A program made the translations under genes and the position numbers. A model generated the notes under the pieces. That model was not told the DNA's origin. It saw nothing but the letters and a program-made list of their open reading frames with translations, and did not search any database. Below, in pieces: positions 39,061 through 54,813 of a stretch of DNA of 64,000 nucleotides (position 1 is its first letter; every line of letters starts with the position of its first letter). This stretch comes from DASZMX01 sp035551475 (GTDB lineage: Bacteria; Verrucomicrobiota; Verrucomicrobiia; Limisphaerales; Palsa-1400): contig DASZMX010000082.1 of NCBI GenBank assembly GCA_035551475.1, forward strand, positions 1-64,000. The letters are read 5' to 3'.

Positions 39061-39318
39061 ATGATAGAACTTTTGCCAACAATTATCGTGCTGGTGATCG
39101 CGATGGCCATCTTCGTATGGCTGTGGCGGCAGGGCGCGTTTCTGAAGGTGTCGGCCTATGTGCAGGACACCAAGGAAGAATTGAAGAAGTGCACCTGGCC
39201 CACGTGGGACGAGCTGATGGGCTCGACGGTGGTGGTGCTGGTTTCCGTGGCGTTGCTGGGCGCCTTCACCATGGGCGTGGACTTTGTCGTCGCCAGCCTG
39301 GTCAAGTTTCTCGTTTAA
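39061..39318 (+). CDS. secE: Preprotein translocase subunit SecE
   Basis: An 85-aa SecE. The conserved amphipathic segment VQDTKEELKKCTWPTWDELM precedes the main transmembrane helix (TVVVLVSVALLGAFTMGVDF). An additional N-terminal hydrophobic helix (MIELLPTIIVLVIAMAIFV) is present. It clamps SecY in the SecYEG channel. It is the first protein gene after the tRNAs and lies 11 nt before nusG, the classic secE-nusG pair. Confidence 0.93.
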   Translation: MIELLPTIIVLVIAMAIFVWLWRQGAFLKVSAYVQDTKEELKKCTWPTWDELMGSTVVVLVSVALLGAFTMGVDFVVASLVKFLV

Positions 39319-39329
39319 GGACTAATCCA

Positions 39330-39881
39330 ATGCCAAAGAGCCAATGGTTCGTCATCCATACTCTGTCCGGTCAGGAACAGAAGGTCAAAGAGAGCATTGA
39401 AAAGCGTCTCAAAGCAGAGGAGATGGGCGAATTCATTCAGGAAGTCCTCGTGCCGGTGGAGAAGGTGGTGGACGTGCGCGGCGGCAAGAAAACGGTGACC
39501 AGCCGCAAGCTGCATCCGGGCTATGTTTACATCCAGATGATCCTGCTGGATGACGAAAAAAGAATTTTGGACCGGCCCTGGTATTTTATCCAGGACACGC
39601 CGGGCAAGATCGGGATTGTGGGCGGGGACCGCCCCATTCCGGTGACCGAGGACGAAATGGCGACGATCAAGGCGCAGATTTCGGAATCGGAAGAAACAGA
39701 AAAACCGAAGGTGCATTTTGAAGTGGGCGAGACCGTCAAGATCAATGACGGCCCGTTCCTGAACTTCAGCGGCGTGATTGAAGAGATCGAGCCGGATCGC
39801 GGCAAGTTGAAAGTCACGGTGAACATTTTCGGGCGCAATACCCCAGTCGAGCTGGAGTATTGGCAAGTCGAGAAAGCGTAG
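39330..39881 (+). CDS. nusG: Transcription termination/antitermination protein NusG
   Basis: A 183-aa NusG from the ATG at 39330. The N-terminal NGN domain (QWFVIHTLSGQEQKVKESIE, KLHPGYVYIQMIL) binds RNA polymerase. The C-terminal KOW domain (GETVKINDGPFLNFSGVIEE, PVELEYWQVEKA) contacts Rho or S10. A longer upstream frame covering the tRNA genes is rejected. It lies directly before rplK, the standard order. Confidence 0.96.
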   Translation: MPKSQWFVIHTLSGQEQKVKESIEKRLKAEEMGEFIQEVLVPVEKVVDVRGGKKTVTSRKLHPGYVYIQMILLDDEKRILDRPWYFIQDTPGKIGIVGGDRPIPVTEDEMATIKAQISESEETEKPKVHFEVGETVKINDGPFLNFSGVIEEIEPDRGKLKVTVNIFGRNTPVELEYWQVEKA

Positions 39882-39887
39882 CATTTT

Positions 39888-40313
39888 ATGGCAAAGAAAG
39901 TCACAGGTCAGATCAAGTTGCAGATTCCGGCGGGCCAGGCCAATCCGGCGCCCCCGGTCGGCCCCGCGCTCGGTCAGCAGGGCGTGAACATCATGGCCTT
40001 CTGCAAGGAATTTAACGCCACGACCAAGGAGCAGGCGGGCATGATCATCCCGGTGGTCATCACCGTTTACGCCGATAAATCTTTCACGTTCATCACCAAA
40101 TCGCCCCCCGCCGCCGTGCTGCTCAAGAAGGCCGCCGGGATTGCCTCCGGCTCCAAGGTCCCGAACAAGGACAAGGTCGGCAAGGTCACGCGCAAGCAGG
40201 TGATGGACATCGTCAAGTTGAAAAACAAGGATTTGAACACAGCTTCCGAAGAAGCCGCGTTCCGGATGGTTGCGGGCACCGCTCGCAGCATGGGGATCGA
40301 AGTTCTCGAATAA
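39888..40313 (+). CDS. rplK: 50S ribosomal protein L11
   Basis: A 141-aa uL11 of the GTPase-associated centre. The N-terminal IKLQIPAGQANPAPPVGPAL and GQQGVNIMAFCKEFN and the C-terminal RNA-binding domain (VMDIVKLKNKDLNTASEEAA) match the family, as does the end GTARSMGIEVLE. Stringent-response activation through L11 is known for the family. It lies 6 nt after nusG. Confidence 0.97.
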   Translation: MAKKVTGQIKLQIPAGQANPAPPVGPALGQQGVNIMAFCKEFNATTKEQAGMIIPVVITVYADKSFTFITKSPPAAVLLKKAAGIASGSKVPNKDKVGKVTRKQVMDIVKLKNKDLNTASEEAAFRMVAGTARSMGIEVLE

Positions 40314-40368
40314 TTAACCGCGGGAGAGTCCCGGTTTTGGCCGGGGTTCGTTTGCACCGCAAATCTGT

Positions 40369-41076
40369 ATGCCCAAAAAGCCCAGCAAGCGTTACACGAA
40401 AGCCCTCGAATTGGTCGATCCGCGGAAATTGTATCCGCTGAAATCCGCCGTCGACACACTTACCAAATTTCCCAAGGCCAAATTCAACGAATCCGTTGAT
40501 CTGGCGTTCAAATTGGGAGTTGATCCGAAACAGTCCGACCAAATGGTGCGCGGCACCGTTCCCCTGCCGCACGGCAGCGGCAAGACCGTGCGCGTCCTGG
40601 TTTTCGCCCGTCCCGGCTCTGCCGCGGAAGCGGCGCGCGCCGCCGGCGCGGAGTATGTCGGCTTCGAGGACTTGATCAAGAAATGCAATGAAGGCTGGAC
40701 GGATTTTGACGTCGCCATTGCGACGCCCGAAGCGATGATCGAGGTGCGCAAGCTCGGCAAGGCCCTTGGGCCGCGCGGCTTGATGCCCAACCCCAAAACC
40801 GGCACCGTGACTGAAGACACCGCCAAGGCGGTGAAAGAAGTCAAGGCGGGCCGCGTGGAATTCAAAGTCGATAAAGGCGGCAACATTCATGTGCCGGTCG
40901 GCAAGGCTTCCTTTCCGGCGGATCAAATTGTCGAGAACGCGCGCGCGGTGATCGAAGCGGTCTCCAAATCCAAACCGTCGAGTTCCAAGGGAACATTCAT
41001 CCTGAGCTGCACCCTGTCCGCGACCATGAGCCCGCCGGTGCGGGTCGATGTGCGCGAATTCCTGCAAGCCGCCTAA
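40369..41076 (+). CDS. rplA: 50S ribosomal protein L1
   Basis: A 235-aa uL1 of the L1 stalk, binding 23S rRNA and, as translational repressor in the family, the L11-L1 mRNA. Signature: KRYTKALELVDPRKLYPLKS, GTVPLPHGSGKTVRVLVFA and LGPRGLMPNPKTGTVTEDTA. The 55-nt gap after rplK contains a small hairpin (CCCGG...CCGGG) that I cannot confirm as a control site. Confidence 0.97.
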   Translation: MPKKPSKRYTKALELVDPRKLYPLKSAVDTLTKFPKAKFNESVDLAFKLGVDPKQSDQMVRGTVPLPHGSGKTVRVLVFARPGSAAEAARAAGAEYVGFEDLIKKCNEGWTDFDVAIATPEAMIEVRKLGKALGPRGLMPNPKTGTVTEDTAKAVKEVKAGRVEFKVDKGGNIHVPVGKASFPADQIVENARAVIEAVSKSKPSSSKGTFILSCTLSATMSPPVRVDVREFLQAA

Positions 41077-41090
41077 CCTGGAGAAATATT

Positions 41091-41618
41091 ATGCGCGCTG
41101 AAAAACAAAACATTTCCGTCGAATACGTCAATCGCCTCAACGCCTCGCCCTTTTTTATCGTCGTCGATTACAAAGGGTTGAAAGTGGGGCCGATCACCGA
41201 GCTGCGCAAGCGCCTGAACAAGGCCGGCTCGGAAATGCATGTCGTCAAGAACTCGATTTTCAAGGTGGCGGTCAAGGAAGCCGGTCTGGGCGATCTTGGC
41301 GCCACGCTGACCGGCCAACTGGCCGTGGTTACGGGCCAGCGCGACGTTTCGTCCGCGGCGAAAATCGTCAAAACGTTTTCGGCCGAATTTGACAAGCCGA
41401 AAATTCGTTTTGGATATTTAAAGAACCAGCGTTTGGAAGCGGCGGATGTGGTGGCCCTGGCGGATTTGCCGTCCATCGAAGTCCTGCGCTCCAAGCTCCT
41501 CGGCGTCATCATGGCGCCGGCGACGAAGCTGGCCACGGTCATCAACACGCCCGGGACGCAACTGGCCCGCGTGCTGCAGGCCAAGGTGGACAAAGGCGAC
41601 GCGGCCCCCGCCGCTTGA
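41091..41618 (+). CDS. rplJ: 50S ribosomal protein L10
   Basis: A 175-aa uL10, the base of the L7/L12 stalk. The N-terminal RNA-binding part (MRAEKQNISVEYVNRLNASP, FFIVVDYKGLKVGPITELRK) and the C-terminal helix (LARVLQAKVDKGDA) that binds L12 dimers match the family. In other bacteria L10(L12)4 represses its own operon; here only 14 nt separate rplA and rplJ, so the classic L10 leader is absent at this position. Confidence 0.95.
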   Translation: MRAEKQNISVEYVNRLNASPFFIVVDYKGLKVGPITELRKRLNKAGSEMHVVKNSIFKVAVKEAGLGDLGATLTGQLAVVTGQRDVSSAAKIVKTFSAEFDKPKIRFGYLKNQRLEAADVVALADLPSIEVLRSKLLGVIMAPATKLATVINTPGTQLARVLQAKVDKGDAAPAA

Positions 41619-41625
41619 ACAATTT

Positions 41626-41718
41626 CGCTTTTCCTGGTGAAAAGCGGAGCAACAACGAAAACAAAGTAAATCGTCGGCCGGCGGGCTCGCTGGCGAAACG
41701 CATCCGCGGCTGCGGATG
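41626..41718 (+). promoter_or_regulatory. Two hairpins in the rplJ-rplL spacer
   Basis: CGCTTTTC/GAAAAGCG (41626-41633 with 41639-41646) and CATCCGC/GCGGATG (41701-41707 with 41712-41718) form perfect stems in an unusually long 121-nt spacer. They may stabilise or set the higher yield of L12 relative to L10, as in other bacteria; this is inference. Confidence 0.3.
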
Positions 41719-41739
41719 GCGACGAGACTGAAAGGTAAC

Positions 41740-42132
41740 ATGGCTGATATCGCAGGATTAGTGGAACAACTCGGCAAATTGACGGTCATCGAGGCCGCCG
41801 ATTTGGTGAAACAACTTGAAACCGCGTGGGGCGTGACCGCCGCCGCGCCTGCCGCGGCTGCCGCTCCTGGCGCTGCTGCCGGTGGAGCCGCTGCCGGTCC
41901 CGCCGCCGAAGCCAAGACGGCTTTCGACGTGATCCTTGTCTCCGTTCCGGCGGACAAGAAAATTGCCGCGATTAAAGCGGTGCGCGAAGTCAAAGCGGGC
42001 CTCGGCCTGGCTGACGCCAAGGCGTTGGTCGAAGGCGCTCCGAAGCCGGTTTTGGAAGGAGCCAACAAGGCTGATTCCGACGCCGCCAAGAAGAAGCTCG
42101 AGGACGCTGGCGCCAAAGTTGAGATTAAATAA
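41740..42132 (+). CDS. rplL: 50S ribosomal protein L7/L12
   Basis: A 130-aa bL12, the multicopy stalk protein that recruits GTPase factors. The N-terminal dimerisation helix (IAGLVEQLGKLTVIEAADLV) is followed by an Ala/Gly hinge (TAAAPAAAAAPGAA) and the C-terminal domain (KTAFDVILVSVPADKKIAAI, GLADAKALVEGAPKPV). The start at ATG 41740 follows AAAGG. An upstream in-frame start at 41716 would disrupt this. Confidence 0.96.
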   Translation: MADIAGLVEQLGKLTVIEAADLVKQLETAWGVTAAAPAAAAAPGAAAGGAAAGPAAEAKTAFDVILVSVPADKKIAAIKAVREVKAGLGLADAKALVEGAPKPVLEGANKADSDAAKKKLEDAGAKVEIK

Positions 42133-42148
42133 AAACGGTTTATACTGT

Positions 42149-42179
42149 GGAGCGGCGTAAGGTTCGCTTGCGCCGCTCC
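42149..42179 (+). promoter_or_regulatory. rplL-rpoB hairpin (attenuator or processing site)
   Basis: A 13-bp stem (GGAGCGGCGTAAG with CTTGCGCCGCTCC, one wobble) lies 17 nt after the rplL stop, followed by only a short T stretch (TGTTTAA). It occupies the place of the well-known attenuator/RNase III site between ribosomal-protein and polymerase genes. The remaining 150 nt to rpoB contain no gene. Confidence 0.65.
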
Positions 42180-42332
42180 TGTTTAACCGTAGCGAGAGTT
42201 TCTATTAGCAAAGTCGTTCGTCTCGAAGAGAATTTTGGGCTCGGCGCGTTTTCCAGTCTGGAGGGCGGGCCTGTTGTCGTTTGTACTGTGAACAAAGCCC
42301 TGGTCAACCACCAGGCATACTGAGAGGTAATA

Positions 42333-46157
<3,825 letters not shown>

Positions 46158-46213
46158 TCGGAATTTTGAGTTAAAAGCCGCCGACCGCGTGGTCCGCGCA
46201 TGAAAAAGAACTT

Positions 46214-50338
<4,125 letters not shown>

Positions 50339-51424
50339 GAATCTCGATCAGCTCTTCTTTGGAGAGCTGAATCGGATTCGCCTTCATGCTGCTGGTTTGC
50401 AGGGCTTTTTCCGCAATCGCGGAAAAATGCCCCGGCTCGACGCCATACGAAGAGAGCGGCGGAATGGAAAATTCCGCCGCGAAATCCTCCACCCACGCCA
50501 ATTCCTCCAGCCGCTTTAACGCGGGATGCTGCGGCGCGCGCGCCCGCAGCGCCTGGCGATTCATACGGATCACCGCGGGCAGCAACAGGCCGCACAAGGC
50601 GCCATGCGGCGCGTCAAACATTCCGCCGATGGGGCCGGCCAAGCCATGCACGGCGCCGAGCCCCGCATTCGTCAGCGCCAACCCCCCCAACAAACTGGCG
50701 ACGCTCATATCTTCGCGCGCGGAGGCGTCCTGGCCGTTTTGCACCGCGACCCGCAACGATCGCCGCACGCGCCCGATGCCTTCGCGGCAAAACGCGTCCG
50801 TCACGGGATTCGCGCGCTGGCAGACCCACGGTTCTATGAGCTGCGTCAGCGCGTCCATGCCGGTAAACGTCGTAATCGCTGGCGGCAAACTATGTGTCAA
50901 CAATGGATCCACGAGAGCGATGGCGGGGAGCAAATAGGGGCTGCGCAAACTGACTTTCAGTTTGTGCTCGTGGGAGCTAAGCACGGAGTTGCGCGTGACT
51001 TCGCTGCCGGTGCCTGAAGTGGTGGGAATGGCGAGGCAGGGCAAAGAAGGGCGGGCCAGCGGTTTGTTTTTCCCGATGATTTCGACGTAATCCAGCAGCG
51101 AGCCGCCATTGCCCAACAGCGCCGCCACCGCTTTGGCCGCATCCAGCGCGCTGCCGCCGCCGTAGCCGATGATCACGTCGCATTTTTCCGCGCGGGCTTG
51201 CGCGGTTGCTGCTTCTGTCAAATCAATGGATGGCTCGTGCGCGACTGGAAAAACGTTGGCCGAGACTCCGGCGTCTGTGAGCGCGTGGAGAATGGGCGCG
51301 GCTCGTTGTGGATTGCTGCCCGTGACCAGGAGCGCCCGGCTGCCGAGGGAGCGCGCCAATTTTCCCGCCTCCCGCGCCACGCCGGCGCCAAAGACAATCC
51401 GGTTCGCCGTGGCAAATTCAAATT

Positions 51425-51712
51425 TCATGGAATTTCCGCGAGCCGCACGCTGGTGCGCGGCTCCGCCATCATCGGCGCCACCGTGTCGCGCCATTTCAGG
51501 TAATGTGCGGTTTCCTTGTGCGCCCGCGCCGCCGCTTCATCGCGATAATGCTCCACCAGCACGAACCGGTTTGGATCATCGACGCGCCGCGAAAATTCAA
51601 AGCGCGCAATGCCCGGCTCTCGCACGCTCGCCTGCGCGTTCTCGCGCGTGGCGATGATAAACGCCTCGGCGCATTCGACCCGCACGTGGATTTGAATGTG
51701 AACAATCACCAC
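51425..51712 (-). CDS. ABM-domain (putative quinol) monooxygenase
   Basis: A 95-aa ferredoxin-like ABM protein. Typical elements are VIVHIQIHVRVECAEAFIIA at the start, then SVREPGIARFEFSRRVDDPN and FVLVEHYRDEAAARAHKETA, HYLKW. Homologues such as LsrG and YgiN act on small quinols or autoinducer derivatives. Translational coupling to the dehydrogenase (ATGA) suggests a shared substrate pathway. Confidence 0.9.
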   Translation of the reverse strand: MVIVHIQIHVRVECAEAFIIATRENAQASVREPGIARFEFSRRVDDPNRFVLVEHYRDEAAARAHKETAHYLKWRDTVAPMMAEPRTSVRLAEIP

Positions 51713-51747
51713 GGCTAGGAATCACTTGCGAGTCGTGCGCCGCTGCG

Positions 51748-52668
51748 CTATTTCAGGCGATTGAAAGTCCCCTGCAGGATTTCCCAATCTTTTTTGCCGG
51801 CGAATTTCGGGCGGATTTGGGCGTTGATGTCCGCCTCCAATTTATTTTTCGTCGGGCGATTGGACTTGTAGAAAATGCCGAAATGCCCGGGGAAATCTTC
51901 GCCCGCCAATTTGTAGGCGGCGTTTTCGTCGGTGACATCGTGCTCGGCGGGGACGAGTTGAAAGTTGCCGCCTTTGCGCGGGTTGGAGGCGTCAAACGCG
52001 CCTTCATAAAACTCCACACATTCGCTCAGGCACTCGATCACGCTGAAGCCGTCATGGTCCATGGCCGCTTCCATCATTTGCAAAAGATGGTTCGGATTGG
52101 TGTGCGTCGCGCGCGCCACGAAAGAGGCGCCGGAAGCAATCAACTGTTTCATGGGATTGATCGGGCGATCCACCGCGCCCCAGGTGTCGGTCTTGCTTTT
52201 GAACCCGAGCGGCGAGGTGGGTGAGGTCTGCTTTTTCGTCAGGCCATACACCCAGTTGTCCATGATGACGTAGGTCATCTTGATGTTCTTGCGCGCGGTG
52301 TGGTTCAAGTGATTGCCGCCGATGGAAAAGGCGTCGCCATCGCCGCCGAACACAAACACATGCAGATCGGGGCGCGTGAGCGAAATGCCGCTGGCAAAAG
52401 GCAAGGCCCGGCCATGAATGAAATGCGCGCCGTGGGCCTGCACGAAATAAGGGAAACGGCTCGAGCAGCCAATGCCGGCGATGGTGGTCACCTTCTCATG
52501 GTGCATGCGGCGCTTTTCAATCAGTTTGAAATAAAGCGCGAGCACCGAGAAGTCGCCGCAACCCGGGCACCATGTCGGATGGTCGGCGGCGATTTCTTTT
52601 TTGGTCAAGCCCTTGCGCTCCGGCAGAGCCGCGGGGGCGGGGGGAGTTTGGACGCTGGAATCGGTCAT
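51748..52668 (-). CDS. korB: 2-oxoacid:ferredoxin oxidoreductase beta subunit
   Basis: A 306-aa ThDP-binding subunit. Motifs are HPTWCPGCGDFSVLALYFKL with Fe-S-type cysteines, IGCSSRFPYFVQAHG, and the ThDP/Mg2+ motif GGDGDAFSIGGNHLNHT. With the fused gamma-alpha subunit upstream it oxidises 2-oxoglutarate or a related 2-oxoacid to the acyl-CoA with ferredoxin. No dedicated ferredoxin subunit gene is adjacent. 24 nt separate it from korA. Confidence 0.93.
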   Translation of the reverse strand: MTDSSVQTPPAPAALPERKGLTKKEIAADHPTWCPGCGDFSVLALYFKLIEKRRMHHEKVTTIAGIGCSSRFPYFVQAHGAHFIHGRALPFASGISLTRPDLHVFVFGGDGDAFSIGGNHLNHTARKNIKMTYVIMDNWVYGLTKKQTSPTSPLGFKSKTDTWGAVDRPINPMKQLIASGASFVARATHTNPNHLLQMMEAAMDHDGFSVIECLSECVEFYEGAFDASNPRKGGNFQLVPAEHDVTDENAAYKLAGEDFPGHFGIFYKSNRPTKNKLEADINAQIRPKFAGKKDWEILQGTFNRLK

Positions 52669-52692
52669 AAATCTTTAACGGGATTGCTGAAA

Positions 52693-54510
52693 TTATATTT
52701 TACTCAAGCCTTGGGCGAGATCGGCCTTGGCGCGTTCAAGGATTTCGCGCACGCGGAAGGTGAGGCCGTCCGTTTTGTTCAAGCCGCGGATTTTCGCATC
52801 CACGAAACGCGCGCGCAGCAAGGCGCAAAGCTGGCCGTAGCCGTAAAGGCCCTCGTCGTTCATTTCCACCACGAAGACGTGGTTGAAGCCCGCGAAAATA
52901 TTTTCCAAGCCGGGCGGAAGCGGGCTGATGTGCCGCAAATGCACGGCGGAAACGCTGTCGCCGGCGGCGCGCGCGCGATCGACCGCTTCGTGAATCGGGC
53001 CGTGCGTCGAGCCCCAGCCCACCAGCAGGATGTTGCCTTCGGGCGGCCCGTAAATGGCCGGCGTCGGCAGGGTGGCCGCGAGTTTCTGCAATTTCTGGCG
53101 GCGGCGCGCCGTCATTTTCATGTGCACCTTGGGCGAACCGCTGGGATGCCCCATTTCATCGTGCTCCAGGCCGGTGGCCAGCGGATAGATGCCGTTGGCA
53201 ATGGGTGTGCCGGGAGCCAGGCGGGGGCCGAAATTCTCGGCGTTCACCGGGTACGGCTTGTATTCTGCCACCGGGGTGAAGTCCGGCGAAATGTCCTGCC
53301 ACAACTTTTGTAAATTCGGCTCTTCAAAGGCCTCGATGCGGGTGGCCAGCGATTGATCGCTCAGAATCAGCACGGGCACGCTGTATTGGCGCGCAATGTT
53401 CACCGCTTCAATCGCGGTGTAAAAACAATCCTCCACCGTGGCGGGCGCCAAAACCACGCGTGGCGAATCGCCGTGCCCGCCGAAGCAGGCAATGTTCAAA
53501 TCGGATTGCTCGACGCTCGTCGGCATGCCGGTGGAAGGGCCGCCGCGCTGCACGTCCACGATGACGACCGGCACCTCGGCCATTACGCCCCAGCCCAGGG
53601 CTTCCGTTTTCAGCGAAATGCCGGGCCCGCTCGAGCCGGTGACTGCCACGCGCCCCGCCCAGCCGGCGCCCAGCGCCATGCAAACGGAGGCAATTTCGTC
53701 TTCGCACTGCACAAAAGTGCCGCCGTATTTCGGCAATTCCCGGCGCAACAATTCCATGATTTCCGACCACGGCGTGATCGGATAGGCGGCGCCGAAACGA
53801 ACGCCTGCGGCAATCAACCCATAGCCCAGCGCCTCGTTGCCGGTCATCACCAATTGATGATTGTCCTTCTTTTTGGGCTCGGTGAATTGGAACGTCTCCA
53901 GCACGTTGCCCAGCGAATAAGCGTAGCCGGTCTGGAACGCCAGCATCGCGTTCTTGACAATGCTTTCGTCCTTGCCGGCAAAACGCTCCGTGATGAGGCG
54001 TTCGATCTTCGGCACGTTCAAGTCAAACATCCGCGCGATCAAGCCGAGTGAGAAAATATTTTTGCCCTTGTCCTTGGCGGTGCCGCCGAGGGCTTCGACC
54101 GTGCGGGTCGTGATGGGCACCGGGACGTGGCGGTATTCGTTTTGCCATTCCGGCTTGGGCTGCACGTGGTCGGAATCATAAAGGACGATCCCGCCCTTGC
54201 GCACATGGCTGACGTGCTCCTCGTAGGAATGTTGGTAGAACGCCAGCAGCACATCGGATTCGTCGCCCGCGCTCAGGACTTCGCCCGAGCCGATGCGGAC
54301 CTGGAACACGGACGGGCCGCCGGAAATGGTGGCCGGAATGGTCATAAAGGTCATGACCTCCTGTTCGCTGCGGCCCGCCAGACGTGCGAGGAAGCCGCCG
54401 ATGGCTTGAATTCCGTCCTGTGAATTTCCGGCAAACCGGATGACCGCCTCTGAAATCTTCCGAGGAACGCTGCCGCTGGGGGCGGGAGCGGTCGATGTAA
54501 CTTCACTCAT
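52693..54510 (-). CDS. korA: 2-oxoacid:ferredoxin oxidoreductase alpha subunit (gamma-alpha fusion)
   Basis: A 605-aa subunit. The gamma domain is N-terminal (about 20-200: VIRFAGNSQDGIQAIGGFLA, IGSGEVLSAGDESDVLLAF) and the pyrimidine-binding alpha domain follows (about 215-605: NEALGYGLIAAGVRFGAAYP, ITPWSEIME, VTGSSGPGISLKTEALGWGV). The gamma-alpha fusion is typical of aerobe-type KorAB. It probably serves as ferredoxin-linked 2-oxoglutarate dehydrogenase. It starts the korAB operon behind a leader with a terminator-like hairpin. Confidence 0.93.
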   Translation of the reverse strand: MSEVTSTAPAPSGSVPRKISEAVIRFAGNSQDGIQAIGGFLARLAGRSEQEVMTFMTIPATISGGPSVFQVRIGSGEVLSAGDESDVLLAFYQHSYEEHVSHVRKGGIVLYDSDHVQPKPEWQNEYRHVPVPITTRTVEALGGTAKDKGKNIFSLGLIARMFDLNVPKIERLITERFAGKDESIVKNAMLAFQTGYAYSLGNVLETFQFTEPKKKDNHQLVMTGNEALGYGLIAAGVRFGAAYPITPWSEIMELLRRELPKYGGTFVQCEDEIASVCMALGAGWAGRVAVTGSSGPGISLKTEALGWGVMAEVPVVIVDVQRGGPSTGMPTSVEQSDLNIACFGGHGDSPRVVLAPATVEDCFYTAIEAVNIARQYSVPVLILSDQSLATRIEAFEEPNLQKLWQDISPDFTPVAEYKPYPVNAENFGPRLAPGTPIANGIYPLATGLEHDEMGHPSGSPKVHMKMTARRRQKLQKLAATLPTPAIYGPPEGNILLVGWGSTHGPIHEAVDRARAAGDSVSAVHLRHISPLPPGLENIFAGFNHVFVVEMNDEGLYGYGQLCALLRARFVDAKIRGLNKTDGLTFRVREILERAKADLAQGLSKI

Positions 54511-54537
54511 GTCTTTAGCTTGATTAATAGCGCCGAC

Positions 54538-54618
54538 AAAAAAAGGGCCAAGCGGCCCGTTCCGTCAGCAAAAGTGCTTTGCAACAATCAGGCTAACACC
54601 CGTATATAAGAATGTCAA
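54538..54618 (-). promoter_or_regulatory. Candidate korAB promoter with terminator-like hairpin in its leader
   Basis: On the minus strand, TTGACA (54618-54613) and TAGCCT (54595-54590) with a 17-nt spacer form a possible promoter. Downstream, the hairpin GGGCC/GGCCC (54558-54554 with 54549-54545, loop GCTT) is followed by seven T on the minus strand. It lies 28-48 nt before the korA start. No minus-strand gene ends here, so it may act as an attenuator. Alternatively it is a relic. Confidence 0.4.
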
Positions 54619-54813
54619 ATGCCCAAAAACCCACTTAAACAATTGATAATCAATAGTATAAGAAAATTCTTATGGGTCGAATCGGTTTTCAAGGCTAAAA
54701 TATTAGTTGAGCTACTTTATCTTGGTGCCCGGTTAACCCGAAGTCATTTCGCCGCCCCTGCTACGCAAGTCGGCGCTGGGTTTTTTCACCATTCGGCGCT
54801 ACTCTGCCCGCGC

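Noticed and set aside
54619..54813. Upstream in-frame extension of the subtilase
   Set aside because: It is AT-rich and lacks protein-like conservation, and the signal peptide begins after GTG 54814.
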